Positions 43,772-53,120 of a stretch of 64,000 nt of DNA are shown here, one piece after another. The stretch is from Ascidiaceihabitans sp023955215 (GTDB lineage: Bacteria > Pseudomonadota > Alphaproteobacteria > Rhodobacterales > Rhodobacteraceae). Within the stretch, counting starts at the first letter, position 1. Every line of letters begins with the position of its first letter. The position numbers were made by a program, and so were the translations under genes. The notes under the pieces were generated by a model, which saw nothing but the letters and a program-made list of their open reading frames with translations, was not told the origin of the DNA and ran no database searches. The stretch is taken from positions 124,001-188,000 of the forward strand of contig CALSPX010000006.1 in NCBI GenBank assembly GCA_943788345.1, read 5' to 3'.

Positions 43772-43793
43772 GAATTCACTCCAGATTAAGTAT

Positions 43794-44672
43794 TTATATG
43801 TCTCGTATCGCACGGGCCATTTCAGCGGCCTGTTCAACAACAGCCAGATCAAGGCCCGTCTCATAGCCCAATCGCTGCAAATGCGCGGCCACATCTTCTG
43901 TTGCGACATTCCCCGCAGCACCGGGCGCATAAGGGCAGCCACCCAATCCAGCCACTGAAGCGTCAAACACACGAACGCCCAGCGCAAGGGATGCATCGAT
44001 GTTATCCATCGCACGCCCATTGGTGTCGTGATAATGCCCCGCCAAACGCGCAACTGGGACAACCTCACGCACTGCCATCAACATTTTCACGATGGTGTCT
44101 GGGGTCCCAACACCAATCGTATCCCCTAACGAAATCTCATAGCACCCCATGCTGAACAGACGCTCAGCCACACGGGCAACCGCACTTGGGTCTACCTCTC
44201 CGTCATACGGGCAGCCAACGACACAAGAAACATACCCACGCACCGGCATATCAATAGTACGCGCAGCCTCAATCACAGTCGCAAACCTATCAAGGGACTC
44301 ATCAATGCTTGCGTTAATGTTCGCTTTTGAAAACCCTTCTGAAGCAGATCCAAACACAGCGACCTCATCGGCCTTCGCTGCCTTAGCATCGTTAAACCCG
44401 CGCATATTGGGGGTAAGTGCTGCATATCGCACGCCATCTGCGCGACTAATCCGCCCCAGGACATCAGCACTGCCTGCCATTTGTGGCACCCATTTGGGAC
44501 TTACAAAGCTTGCACATTCAATACGACTGTACCCCGCGCGACTGAGACAATCGATCAAAGCGATCTTTTGACCGACTGAAACCTCAACCTTCTCATTTTG
44601 AAGCCCGTCACGCGGCCCCATCTCAAAAATATCAACATGGCCTAAGTTGGTTCCAAGGGATTGGTCAGACAT
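43794..44672 (-). CDS. Hydroxymethylglutaryl-CoA lyase
   Basis: This enzyme cleaves HMG-CoA to acetoacetate and acetyl-CoA, the last step of leucine catabolism. The 292-residue TIM-barrel protein has FEMGPRDGLQNEK (metal/substrate), ASFVSPKWVPQMA and the Cys-bearing GLGGCPYAPGAAGN near residue 236. Catalytic residues are in place. It lies 9 bases after the GST gene and 22 before the enoyl-CoA hydratase. Confidence 0.94.
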   Translation of the reverse strand: MSDQSLGTNLGHVDIFEMGPRDGLQNEKVEVSVGQKIALIDCLSRAGYSRIECASFVSPKWVPQMAGSADVLGRISRADGVRYAALTPNMRGFNDAKAAKADEVAVFGSASEGFSKANINASIDESLDRFATVIEAARTIDMPVRGYVSCVVGCPYDGEVDPSAVARVAERLFSMGCYEISLGDTIGVGTPDTIVKMLMAVREVVPVARLAGHYHDTNGRAMDNIDASLALGVRVFDASVAGLGGCPYAPGAAGNVATEDVAAHLQRLGYETGLDLAVVEQAAEMARAIRDI

Positions 44673-44681
44673 GGGTAACTC

Positions 44682-45353
44682 CTATGATTGCCAGGGGGCA
44701 AAGAACTCCTGTGAATATAAACGCTCATCACCTTTTGGCAGGCTGGCTTGAAATGCAGGACGTTGGGATATCTGTTCATACCACACAGAAGTAAGTGGGT
44801 GGGCATCTAATTTTGCAAAATGTAACGCCATATAAACGGCTTGGCCCACAGAGACATCAGCGGCACTAAAACCAGAGGGCAACAAATACTGTCCATTCTC
44901 CCCCAGTTCCGCCAAGCGCCCTTCAATAGCATCATAGCATTTTGCCAATCTGGCGGCTTCTAACTTCATCACAATCGGACTGCGCATGGTGTCATCATAA
45001 AGGGCGACATGCTGTTGGGTCAAAGCGGCGGAATGCTGACTGATGGTTTCTGAGAAGTGAACCCAAATCAGCCAATCCGCACGTTCAACGTGCCCAGCAG
45101 GCCTGCCCAGCGCATTCGGGCTATATGTTTCACACAAGACTTCGGTAATCGCGCCCGTCTCAAAGATCGAACGCCCGTCTATTTCTAACGCAGGAACACG
45201 GCCCGCAGGTGAACGGGCCAAATAGTTAGGATCGCGCAGGTTCTTGCCAAAGGGATGGGTGACCACTTCGAATTCGACACCTAACTCATGTAACAACCAA
45301 AGCGACCGCATAGAGCGTGATTGCGGACAGTGGTGCAGTGTTATGCCATTCAT
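44682..45353 (-). CDS. Glutathione S-transferase family protein
   Basis: This 223-residue GST has an N-terminal thioredoxin-like domain (LHHCPQSRSMRSLWLLHELG, then RVPALEID and IFETGAI) and a helical C-terminal domain. HCPQSRS carries a candidate glutathione-contact Cys/Ser. It overlaps the mccA stop by four bases. GSTs are often embedded in leucine clusters of Rhodobacteraceae; a direct role in this pathway is unknown. Confidence 0.87.
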   Translation of the reverse strand: MNGITLHHCPQSRSMRSLWLLHELGVEFEVVTHPFGKNLRDPNYLARSPAGRVPALEIDGRSIFETGAITEVLCETYSPNALGRPAGHVERADWLIWVHFSETISQHSAALTQQHVALYDDTMRSPIVMKLEAARLAKCYDAIEGRLAELGENGQYLLPSGFSAADVSVGQAVYMALHFAKLDAHPLTSVWYEQISQRPAFQASLPKGDERLYSQEFFAPWQS

Positions 45354-47287
45354 GTATCAACCTCCTCCAAGCGGATAAGCGCAGCACCCGCCTCTACCTG
45401 ATCCCCCTCACTTACCAGAACCTCAGCAATCACCCCATCACGGGCAGCCAATAGCGCATGTTCCATCTTCATAGCTTCTAACACAGCCAACCTATCCCCA
45501 GCAGTTACAGACTGTCCTGCTTTGGCGGTCACAGCCTTCACCAATCCGGGCATCGGGGCATCAACGATATTACCGTCCCCTGTAGCACTGGCATCCCGTC
45601 GCAAGGGATCAACAACATCAAAGGCAATGCCATAAGCGTCAAACACAGTGACACAGGCCTCTGTCATCGCAACTGCGGGTGCTGGCATACCATCTAGCAG
45701 CCATCGTCCCCCCACACGCTGGGCTACAACAACAGCGTCACCCACATACCATGTCTGCGCATCAACACTGTTTACCTCTACAGCAAGAGTTACCGCTTCC
45801 CCCTCATGGGACAACGCAACAGATTGGCGCAGCGGAGCCCACAGGTTAAACCCTGCCCCCGCACTGGGCGTATCAAGACCCATAGCCGCCATACCTGCAC
45901 GCGCCCAATTGGATGGCCTCACAACAGCGACAGCCGTCAACGTATCAATGTCACGGGCAATTAAACCTGTATCCACATCCCCAGCAGCGAAACCTTTGTG
46001 CTCTGCCAATGCACCCAGAAAGCTAAGGTTGGTTACCGTCCCTGCCACTTGCGTACCCTTTAGCGCAGCAGACAACTTAGCCAGTGCAACATCGCGTGTT
46101 GGCCCATGCACAATCACCTTAGCAATCATTGGATCATAGAATGGGCTAATTGTATCGCCCCCGCGCACACCACTGTCCGCGCGCACGCCATCAGGAAAAC
46201 GCAAATGGGTCAACGTACCCGTGGCAGGTAGAAACCCCTTGGGGACATCTTCTGCATATAGGCGCGCTTCAAAGGCATGGCCACTTATTGTCAGCTCGCT
46301 TTGGGATTTAGGCAAAGGCTCTCCCGCTGCCACGCGCAGTTGCCATTCCACAAGGTCTACACCTGTAATGGCCTCCGTCACGGGGTGTTCCACTTGCAGG
46401 CGGGTGTTCATCTCCATGAAAAAGAACCCATCGGCTTTTAATCCGTCAGACCCATCCACGATAAATTCAACCGTCCCTGCGCCCTTATAACCAATCGCCT
46501 CCGCCGCAAGAACGGCAGCTTGCCCCATAGCGTCACGCATCTCTTGGGTCATATCGGGGGCTGGTGCTTCTTCGATCACCTTCTGATGACGGCGTTGCAG
46601 GGAACAATCACGCTCAAACAAATGAACCGCCTGCGTGCCATCGCCAAACACTTGAACCTCAATGTGGCGCGGCTTGGTCACAAATTTCTCAACCAAAACG
46701 TCAGAATTTCCAAACGCGGTTGCAGCCTCAGAGCGGGCAGACGCCAACGCCTCATCAAAGGAACCCGCCTCTTCCACAAGACGCATTCCCTTGCCACCAC
46801 CCCCAGCAACGGCCTTAATCAAAACGGGGTACCCCATCTTACCAGCCTCAGCCGCCAACAGCGCATCATCCTGATCGGCACCATGATACCCCGGCACAAC
46901 CGGCACACCCGCTTTGATCATCAAAGCTTTCGCAGCATCCTTTAGCCCCATAGCGCGGATTGCATCCGCTGAGGGACCAATGAACACCAATCCAGCGGCC
47001 TCTACCTGATCCACAAAATCAGGGTTCTCTGACAGAAACCCATACCCGGGATGGATCGCCTGTGCGCCCGTATCCAACGCCGCTTGAATGATCACATCAC
47101 CGCGCAAATAACTGTCCGCTGGGGCATTGCCGCCCACATGAACCGCCATATCCGCCATCTGAACGTGCTTGGCACCTGCATCCACATCCGAATGCACAGC
47201 AACACAAGTCACCCCCATAGATTGGGCCGTCTCAATGACGCGACAGGCAATCTCGCCGCGGTTGGCTATCAGGATCTTGTCAAACAT
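45350..47287 (-). CDS. mccA: Methylcrotonyl-CoA carboxylase biotin-containing alpha subunit
   Basis: This 645-residue biotin carboxylase subunit adds CO2 to biotin for 3-methylcrotonyl-CoA. It has the biotin carboxylase domain (IANRGEIACRV, the ATP-grasp GGGGKGMRLV, EMNTRLQVEHPVTE), a linker and the C-terminal biotinyl domain with AMKM (Lys607). Position next to mccB, ivd and HMG-CoA lyase favours methylcrotonyl-CoA over acetyl- or propionyl-CoA. BirA, encoded elsewhere in the window, would biotinylate it. Confidence 0.92.
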   Translation of the reverse strand: MFDKILIANRGEIACRVIETAQSMGVTCVAVHSDVDAGAKHVQMADMAVHVGGNAPADSYLRGDVIIQAALDTGAQAIHPGYGFLSENPDFVDQVEAAGLVFIGPSADAIRAMGLKDAAKALMIKAGVPVVPGYHGADQDDALLAAEAGKMGYPVLIKAVAGGGGKGMRLVEEAGSFDEALASARSEAATAFGNSDVLVEKFVTKPRHIEVQVFGDGTQAVHLFERDCSLQRRHQKVIEEAPAPDMTQEMRDAMGQAAVLAAEAIGYKGAGTVEFIVDGSDGLKADGFFFMEMNTRLQVEHPVTEAITGVDLVEWQLRVAAGEPLPKSQSELTISGHAFEARLYAEDVPKGFLPATGTLTHLRFPDGVRADSGVRGGDTISPFYDPMIAKVIVHGPTRDVALAKLSAALKGTQVAGTVTNLSFLGALAEHKGFAAGDVDTGLIARDIDTLTAVAVVRPSNWARAGMAAMGLDTPSAGAGFNLWAPLRQSVALSHEGEAVTLAVEVNSVDAQTWYVGDAVVVAQRVGGRWLLDGMPAPAVAMTEACVTVFDAYGIAFDVVDPLRRDASATGDGNIVDAPMPGLVKAVTAKAGQSVTAGDRLAVLEAMKMEHALLAARDGVIAEVLVSEGDQVEAGAALIRLEEVDT

Positions 47288-47724
47288 CAGCTGCCCTCGA
47301 TCCCGCGCACAGGAAACGCCTCAACCAAAGCAGCCGCTTGTTTTGCCATTTCCTCAACGTCCGCGCGCGAAACGATGGCAGCGGCATCATAGATGTCCTC
47401 GTCATCATCCGCGTTAGGGGTCAATTCCACATCCAATGTAAACACATCGGGGCCATCCCCACGTGCAATGCGCACATCCACCTGCGGCTCAAGGCTCACC
47501 AAATAGGCCTGACGACCCTGCCCCGCGAGCAGATCATTGATCTCGTCCATGAAATCAAAAATATCTGTGGTCATAAGACAAGGTGATTGAAACGCGACAT
47601 CTCCCTCATCCGTGGGACACTTCACATCCAAAACCAACCAGTTGGCCTCGTAAAAGTCCTCTGACACATCGTCAGCATAGCTTTTCACACTCAGGGTCAA
47701 AGGCCCCATTTGAAAATCTGTCAT
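47287..47724 (-). CDS. WapI-like small acidic protein
   Basis: This 145-residue acidic protein resembles by eye the WapI-type immunity protein fold, with EANWLVLDVKC followed by FQSPCLMTTDIFDFMDEI, a stretch typical of that family. No toxin is encoded nearby. It is coupled by a four-base overlap to the ASCH gene upstream, and its stop overlaps the mccA start. A role in immunity is not shown; it may be a domesticated homologue. The family call is moderate. Confidence 0.5.
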   Translation of the reverse strand: MTDFQMGPLTLSVKSYADDVSEDFYEANWLVLDVKCPTDEGDVAFQSPCLMTTDIFDFMDEINDLLAGQGRQAYLVSLEPQVDVRIARGDGPDVFTLDVELTPNADDDEDIYDAAAIVSRADVEEMAKQAAALVEAFPVRGIEGS

Positions 47725-48137
47725 TGTCCAAAGTCCTCTACAATTTCAAAACGCTCAAACATCATATCGACATCTGGCGCAAAACGACCCGCTCGGGTCA
47801 AATACGCTTCATAGCCCAAACGCCAATGGGCCAAATCACGAAACTCGCTTTGCTGTGCAACACGCACCTCATCCATCTTATCAAAAGCGATCCGCTCAAC
47901 TGCCAGTGTACGCGTTGCAAGGGCTGGCCGCCCTTCCCAATCCAGCGCAATGTCCACACGACCCACAACTGGCAATTCCTCTGTTCCATCCACATAGATG
48001 GCCCAAGCATCACAAGTGCCCGTTTTCACACCAGACCGCATCAAGGCCAATATCTCAGCATTCAACGCCGCACTGTCACCAACAGGATAGGCAAACGCCC
48101 CTTCATACTTCGCCAACGCAGCAGCCAGAGTCACCAT
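47721..48137 (-). CDS. ASCH domain protein
   Basis: This 138-residue protein matches the ASCH fold (YhfF-like), a PUA-related domain often linked to RNA or translation. MRSGVKTGTCDAW (strand with K-T), PVVGRVDIALDWEGRPALAT, then LAHWRLGYEAYLTRAG fit the family order. It lies between mccB and mccA in the leucine operon, with a four-base overlap into the WapI-like gene. Role unknown. Confidence 0.75.
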   Translation of the reverse strand: MVTLAAALAKYEGAFAYPVGDSAALNAEILALMRSGVKTGTCDAWAIYVDGTEELPVVGRVDIALDWEGRPALATRTLAVERIAFDKMDEVRVAQQSEFRDLAHWRLGYEAYLTRAGRFAPDVDMMFERFEIVEDFGQ

Positions 48138-48177
48138 GTTCAGCCCCCGTTCATCTTACAAAACAAACTCCGGGTGA

Positions 48178-48205
48178 GGCGCACAGCGCCGAGGGCAGAG
48201 CCCTC
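48178..48205. repeat. Two back-to-back hairpins between mccB and the ASCH gene
   Basis: GGCGC-aca-GCGCC (48178-48190) is followed directly by GAGGGC-aga-GCCCTC (48191-48205). Both stems are perfect with 3-nt loops. The pair sits in the 78-base gap after mccB on the minus strand. It may be a repetitive intergenic element or an mRNA processing signal. Confidence 0.55.
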
Positions 48206-48215
48206 AAATACCCTA

Positions 48216-49838
48216 TCACATCCGGAACACGCCAAACCGTGTCTCCTCTATCTCAGCATTCAACGACGCCGACAGGCTTAGCGCCAATACATCGCGGGTT
48301 TTGCGCGGATCAATCACCCCGTCATCCCACAAACGCGCCGACGCGTACAAAGGATGCGACTGTTCCTCGAACATATCAATCGTGGGCTGTTTGAACGCGG
48401 CTTCGTCCTCAACCGACCATTCACCACCCTTACGCTCAATCCCGTCACGCTTCACTGTCGCCAAAACGCCAGCCGCTTGGGCGCCGCCCATCACGCCAAT
48501 ACGTGAATTCGGCCAACTCCACATAAACCGCGGCGAATAGGCCCGTCCTGACATGCCGTAGTTCCCAGCGCCAAATGAACCGCCAACAACCATCGTAATC
48601 TTTGGAACAGAGGTCGTCGCGACAGCCGTCACCATCTTGGCCCCGTGGCGCGCAATGCCCTCGTTCTCGTACTTGCGTCCCACCATAAAGCCAGTGATAT
48701 TTTGCAAGAACACCAGCGGGATTTTACGTTGTGAACACAGCTCAACAAAATGCGCACCTTTTTGCGCCGCTTCCGAGAAAAGCACACCATTGTTGGCGAT
48801 AATCCCGATGGGACATCCCTTGAGGTGGGCAAATCCCGTTACCAAAGTCTCGCCAAAGCGCGGCTTAAATTCATCAAAGCGCGAACCATCCACCACACGC
48901 ATGATCACTTCACGAATGTCATAAGGCTGGCGGGTATCGGCAGGCACGATGCCCAGCAACTCCGCCGGATCATAAATCGGTTCATCATAAGACGCCGCCA
49001 TTGATGCACGCACGGCGTGGTTCACCCCGCTGCCATCCCAATTCAACGATGCAACCGCACGGCGCGCCAAGGCCAACGCATGCGTGTCATCCTCTGCCAA
49101 ATAATCCGCAACACCAGAAAGGCGCGTATGCACTTCACCGCCGCCCAAATCCTCAGCAGACACAATCTCGCCCGTCGCAGCCTTCACAAGCGGCGGACCT
49201 GCCAAGAAAATCGTACCTTGCTCTTTCACAATGATCGTCACATCAGACATCGCAGGCACATAAGCGCCCCCAGCCGTGCACGATCCCATCACAACCGCAA
49301 TCTGCGGAATGCCCTTCGCACTCATCTGTGCTTGATTATAGAAAATCCGGCCAAAGTGGTCACGATCGGGAAACACCTCGTCCTGATTGGGCAGGTTCGC
49401 GCCCCCACTGTCGACAAGATAGATACAAGGGAGGCGGTTCTGTTCGGCAATCTCTTGGGCCCGCAGATGCTTTTTCACCGTCATCGGGTAATAGGTGCCG
49501 CCCTTTACCGTGGCATCATTGCAAATGACCATCACCTCATGGCCCTGCACCTGCCCAATGCCCGCAATGACACCCGCACAAGGGGCCGCGCCATCATACA
49601 ACCCATGCGCCGCGGTCGCACCCACCTCCAGAAACGGAGACCCCGCATCCAGCAAATTCGCCACCCGTTCCCGAGGTAGCATTTTTCCGCGTGAAAGATG
49701 GCGCTCCCTAGAGCGCTCACCACCACCAAGTGCAGCGGCTCGAGCAGCTTCGGAGATTTGGGATAATGCGATTCCGTGGGAGACAAAATTGGATTTGAAC
49801 GCCTCGGAGGAGGTCAGAATTTGGGACTTGAGTTTCAC
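48216..49838 (-). CDS. mccB: Methylcrotonyl-CoA carboxylase carboxyltransferase beta subunit
   Basis: This 540-residue carboxyltransferase transfers CO2 from biotin to 3-methylcrotonyl-CoA. The crotonase-like halves are visible: GGTYYPMTVKKHLRAQEIA, LVDSGGANLPNQ and MGSCTAGGAYVPAMSD in the first half, GFMVGRKYENEGIARHGAKM and GGSFGAGNYGMSGRAY in the second. It overlaps the stop of the 181-residue membrane protein gene by four bases. Confidence 0.94.
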   Translation of the reverse strand: MKLKSQILTSSEAFKSNFVSHGIALSQISEAARAAALGGGERSRERHLSRGKMLPRERVANLLDAGSPFLEVGATAAHGLYDGAAPCAGVIAGIGQVQGHEVMVICNDATVKGGTYYPMTVKKHLRAQEIAEQNRLPCIYLVDSGGANLPNQDEVFPDRDHFGRIFYNQAQMSAKGIPQIAVVMGSCTAGGAYVPAMSDVTIIVKEQGTIFLAGPPLVKAATGEIVSAEDLGGGEVHTRLSGVADYLAEDDTHALALARRAVASLNWDGSGVNHAVRASMAASYDEPIYDPAELLGIVPADTRQPYDIREVIMRVVDGSRFDEFKPRFGETLVTGFAHLKGCPIGIIANNGVLFSEAAQKGAHFVELCSQRKIPLVFLQNITGFMVGRKYENEGIARHGAKMVTAVATTSVPKITMVVGGSFGAGNYGMSGRAYSPRFMWSWPNSRIGVMGGAQAAGVLATVKRDGIERKGGEWSVEDEAAFKQPTIDMFEEQSHPLYASARLWDDGVIDPRKTRDVLALSLSASLNAEIEETRFGVFRM

Positions 49839-50380
49839 AAAGCTTCTCCAGAAATACCAAAGGCGGAATACAAATACATCGCACCAAAACCGAGTGAGAC
49901 TACGACAATAACTGCAAATATATGGGGCAGCAGGAATGTTCTATTTATCCAATTATTTGTATTTAGAACATCAGCCTCTAATTTCACCGAATCTTTTGGA
50001 TCGGCAGAATATGCCCGACCATAACTCAAGCGCACCTGAATACGTTCGAGGTCAAATCTCAGTATCCACACTTGTTCGTGTAACATCCAATTCCAGTGAG
50101 CGACGTAGTTAATTAAAAGCGAAAATAGAACAGCGTTTGCAAACGCTACTCCCGCATAGATTGCATAACCCAAATCCACATTTTCTGATAAGCCAACCAT
50201 CGTTGGAACAAAAAACAAACCACCGCCAGCGACCAAAAAGCAGTTTTTTATAGCCAGAACGCCGTACTCATATCCACGCACAGAAGCACGCGCGCCATAA
50301 TGTTCATAGCGCCACTTACATTCATCCATAGCTGCACGAAATTGATCTACATTCCCGCTTTTTTGCATATCTTCACTCAC
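49835..50380 (-). CDS. Hypothetical four-helix membrane protein in the leucine operon
   Basis: This 181-residue protein is not recognised. Hydrophobic segments are at about residues 42-60, 70-92 and 150-172, with a charged N-terminus and a hydrophilic region between (LRFDLERIQVRLSYGRAYS). The DNA looks more AT-rich than the adjacent operon genes, suggesting later insertion. It overlaps the acyl-CoA synthetase stop by eight bases and mccB by four, so it is co-translated. Function is unknown. Confidence 0.65.
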   Translation of the reverse strand: MSEDMQKSGNVDQFRAAMDECKWRYEHYGARASVRGYEYGVLAIKNCFLVAGGGLFFVPTMVGLSENVDLGYAIYAGVAFANAVLFSLLINYVAHWNWMLHEQVWILRFDLERIQVRLSYGRAYSADPKDSVKLEADVLNTNNWINRTFLLPHIFAVIVVVSLGFGAMYLYSAFGISGEAL

Positions 50381-51857
50381 AAACCAACTCCCTCACAGCC
50401 ATAGCCTTCAACTCCTTACGAATAACCTTACCCGTCACAGTCATTGGCAAAGCCTCCAAAAACCCAATTTCCCTTGGATACGAATAACTTGCCAAGCGAT
50501 CTTTAACATAAGCCTGCAACCCATCCGCATCTTCAACCGCCCCGTCGCGCAACACAACATAGGCCTTCACCACTTCGGTGCGCAGCGCATCCGGCTTGCC
50601 CACAACCCCAACAGTCACAACATCGGGATGGGTCAACAAACAGTCTTCAATCTCCGCAGGACCAATGCGATATCCGGCAGAGGTGATCACATCATCCTCA
50701 CGCCCGACAAAGCGTAAATATTCACCCTCCCAAACGCCACGGTCCCCCGTCAGCATCCAGTCGCCAATGAACTTCTCTGCCGTCGCTTCAGGTCGGTTCC
50801 AGTATTCTAACATCATCGACGGCGATCCACGGCGCACAGCGATATCGCCTTCCTCAGACGTCACCTGCCCCTGTGCGTCCACAACCTGCACATCATGCCC
50901 CGCAACCGGCTTACCAATACAGCCCGCCCTCACAGGGAAATCAGCGCCGCAAGAGGACACGGTCATATTACATTCGGTCTGTCCGTAGAATTCGTTGATC
51001 TGAACGCCGAGGGCCTCGCGCCCCCATGCCAACATCTCAGCGCCCAAAGGCTCCCCACCAGAGGCGACAGAACGTAATCCAGCAATCGCAACATCAGACG
51101 CGCGCAACATGCGCAGTGCCGTAGGTGGGAAAAACACGTTGCGCACAGCGCCCGCAGATATGATCGCAGCACAACCCTCGGCCTCAAACTTCTCCATCCG
51201 CGCCGCAACCACAGGAACGCCCAAGGCCAAGCCCGGCATCAAAACGTCAAACAACCCGCCAATCCACGCCCAATCTGCAGGGGTCCAAAGACAATCGCCT
51301 GGCTGGCCTAAATGGTCATGGCTAAGGGAAACACCCGCCAAATGACCGCCCAAGACACCATGCCCATGCAACGCCCCCTTAGGGCTGCCCGTGGTGCCAC
51401 TGGTGTAGATCAGAACGCCAGCGGTATCCGTTTCAACCGCCGTCATCTCAACCACACCGCCCGTGATCCCAGCCGTATCTGCCATCCAAGGTTCGGCCAA
51501 ATCGCCCAGCAATCCAGCGCCCTCATCATCCGTCAGAACGATCTGAATACCCGCATCACCAACACGCGATTTCAAGGCATCATACTTGAACAATTTAAAC
51601 AAAGGCACTGAAATTGAACCAATTTTCCAGATCGCGATATGGGCGGCAGCACACCATGGGCTTTGGCTAAGTAACACACCAACACGGTCACCTGCCTGCA
51701 CGCGCACCATCAAGGTACGTGCCAAACCATCGGCCATTTCAGCCAAGGTGCCATAGGTAATGTCACGCCTAGTTTGCCCAGTCAGATCAACAATCGCCAA
51801 TTGCCCGGCCGGATGGGCCAAACACTGCGCCGCCATATTCTGATCAGGGCTGGACAT
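50373..51857 (-). CDS. AMP-binding acyl-CoA synthetase
   Basis: This 494-residue adenylate-forming enzyme has the phosphate loop LIYTSGTTGSPKG, ending near residue 165, then NEFYGQTECN (A5), LTGDRGVWEG (A7) and GKVIRKELK (A10). It probably makes an acyl-CoA from a short or branched acid feeding the leucine/isovalerate path. It lies 3 bases after ivd. Substrate could be isovalerate, acetate or acetoacetate; sequence does not decide. Confidence 0.9.
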   Translation of the reverse strand: MSSPDQNMAAQCLAHPAGQLAIVDLTGQTRRDITYGTLAEMADGLARTLMVRVQAGDRVGVLLSQSPWCAAAHIAIWKIGSISVPLFKLFKYDALKSRVGDAGIQIVLTDDEGAGLLGDLAEPWMADTAGITGGVVEMTAVETDTAGVLIYTSGTTGSPKGALHGHGVLGGHLAGVSLSHDHLGQPGDCLWTPADWAWIGGLFDVLMPGLALGVPVVAARMEKFEAEGCAAIISAGAVRNVFFPPTALRMLRASDVAIAGLRSVASGGEPLGAEMLAWGREALGVQINEFYGQTECNMTVSSCGADFPVRAGCIGKPVAGHDVQVVDAQGQVTSEEGDIAVRRGSPSMMLEYWNRPEATAEKFIGDWMLTGDRGVWEGEYLRFVGREDDVITSAGYRIGPAEIEDCLLTHPDVVTVGVVGKPDALRTEVVKAYVVLRDGAVEDADGLQAYVKDRLASYSYPREIGFLEALPMTVTGKVIRKELKAMAVRELVCE

Positions 51858-51860
51858 GGG

Positions 51861-53024
51861 TTACGCCATCGCTCCCATCATCTCGCGACCAATCAACATG
51901 CGACGAATTTCTGAAGTACCTGCCCCAATTTCCATCAGCTTGGCATCGCGAAAGATACGGCCAACCGGATTGTCGGATAGATAGCCTGCGCCACCCATCG
52001 CCTGAACCGCCTGATGCGCCTGCTTCATCGCTTCTTCAGAAGCATACAAACAGCACGCCGCTGCATCCTGACGGGTCACATCACCACGATCACAGGCCTT
52101 AGCGACCTCATACACATAGGCACGGGCAGAATTCATCGCCGTGTACATATCCGCCATCTTGCCCTGCATCAGTTGAAAGGAACCAATCGGCTGACCAAAC
52201 TGCTTACGCTCTGCCATATAAGGCATGATTTCATCCAAACAGGCGGCCATAATGCCAGTGCCGATGCCTGCCAAAACCACGCGTTCATAATCCAAACCAG
52301 ACATCAAAACCGCAACGCCGCGCCCCTCTTCGCCAAGGACGTTCTCAAACGGCACTTCAACCTCATCAAAGATAAGTTCTGCGGTGTTCGATCCGCGCAT
52401 GCCCAGTTTATCGAAATGCGGGGATGTGCTGAAACCAACCATCGACTTTTCGATGATAAAGGCCGTCATACCTTTGGAACCAGCGTCCGGATCAGTCTTG
52501 GCATAGACCACCAGCGTTTCAGCATCTGGACCATTTGTGATCCAATATTTGTTGCCACTCAAACGGTAATGATCATTACGCTTTTCTGCCCGCAGCTTCA
52601 TCGAAACCACATCAGAACCTGCACCCGCTTCTGACATCGCCAGCGCGCCCACATGTTCGCCAGAAATCAAACCCGGCAGATACTTTGCCTTCTGCTCAGG
52701 CGTGCCATTCAGCTTGATCTGGTTCACACACAGGTTCGAATGCGCCCCGTATGACAGCGATACAGAGGCAGAAGCCCGCGCGATCTCTTCAACCGCAACA
52801 GTATGCGCCAGATAAGACATGCCAGAACCGCCAAATTCCTCGCCCACAGTGATACCCAACAGGCCCAATTCGCCCATTTCAGTCCATAACTCAGGGGGAA
52901 ACGCGTTAGATCGGTCAATTTCCGCCGCCATCGGCTTAACCCGCTCCTGCGCCCACCGGTGAACCATTTCGCGCAGGGCATTCACATCCTCACCCAAATC
53001 AAATTTCATCGTGGCATTGAACAT
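51861..53024 (-). CDS. ivd: Isovaleryl-CoA dehydrogenase
   Basis: This 387-residue FAD acyl-CoA dehydrogenase oxidises isovaleryl-CoA to 3-methylcrotonyl-CoA. The three-domain ACAD fold is shown by AMSEAGAGSDVVSMKL, NKYWITNGPDAETLVVYAKT and QAMGGAGYLSDNPVGRIFRDAK. A Glu in LDYERVVLAG is in the place of the isovaleryl-specific catalytic base. It is first in the leucine operon; a palindrome lies upstream. Confidence 0.93.
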   Translation of the reverse strand: MFNATMKFDLGEDVNALREMVHRWAQERVKPMAAEIDRSNAFPPELWTEMGELGLLGITVGEEFGGSGMSYLAHTVAVEEIARASASVSLSYGAHSNLCVNQIKLNGTPEQKAKYLPGLISGEHVGALAMSEAGAGSDVVSMKLRAEKRNDHYRLSGNKYWITNGPDAETLVVYAKTDPDAGSKGMTAFIIEKSMVGFSTSPHFDKLGMRGSNTAELIFDEVEVPFENVLGEEGRGVAVLMSGLDYERVVLAGIGTGIMAACLDEIMPYMAERKQFGQPIGSFQLMQGKMADMYTAMNSARAYVYEVAKACDRGDVTRQDAAACCLYASEEAMKQAHQAVQAMGGAGYLSDNPVGRIFRDAKLMEIGAGTSEIRRMLIGREMMGAMA

Positions 53025-53060
53025 GGAAACATCCCCTCAAATTGCAGCAGCAAAGTTTAT

Positions 53061-53074
53061 TGAACACTTGTTCA
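53061..53074. promoter_or_regulatory. TGAACA-CT-TGTTCA palindrome upstream of ivd
   Basis: A perfect 6-bp inverted repeat with a 2-nt centre lies 37 bases before the ivd start on the minus strand, where an operator overlapping the promoter would be expected. Its form resembles TetR-family sites. No such regulator gene is in this operon. LiuR-type MerR control is not evident. Confidence 0.5.
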
Positions 53075-53120
53075 TTACTTAAGCGCAATCAAAGAGAGCG
53101 GTCAATAGCGCACAACATTA

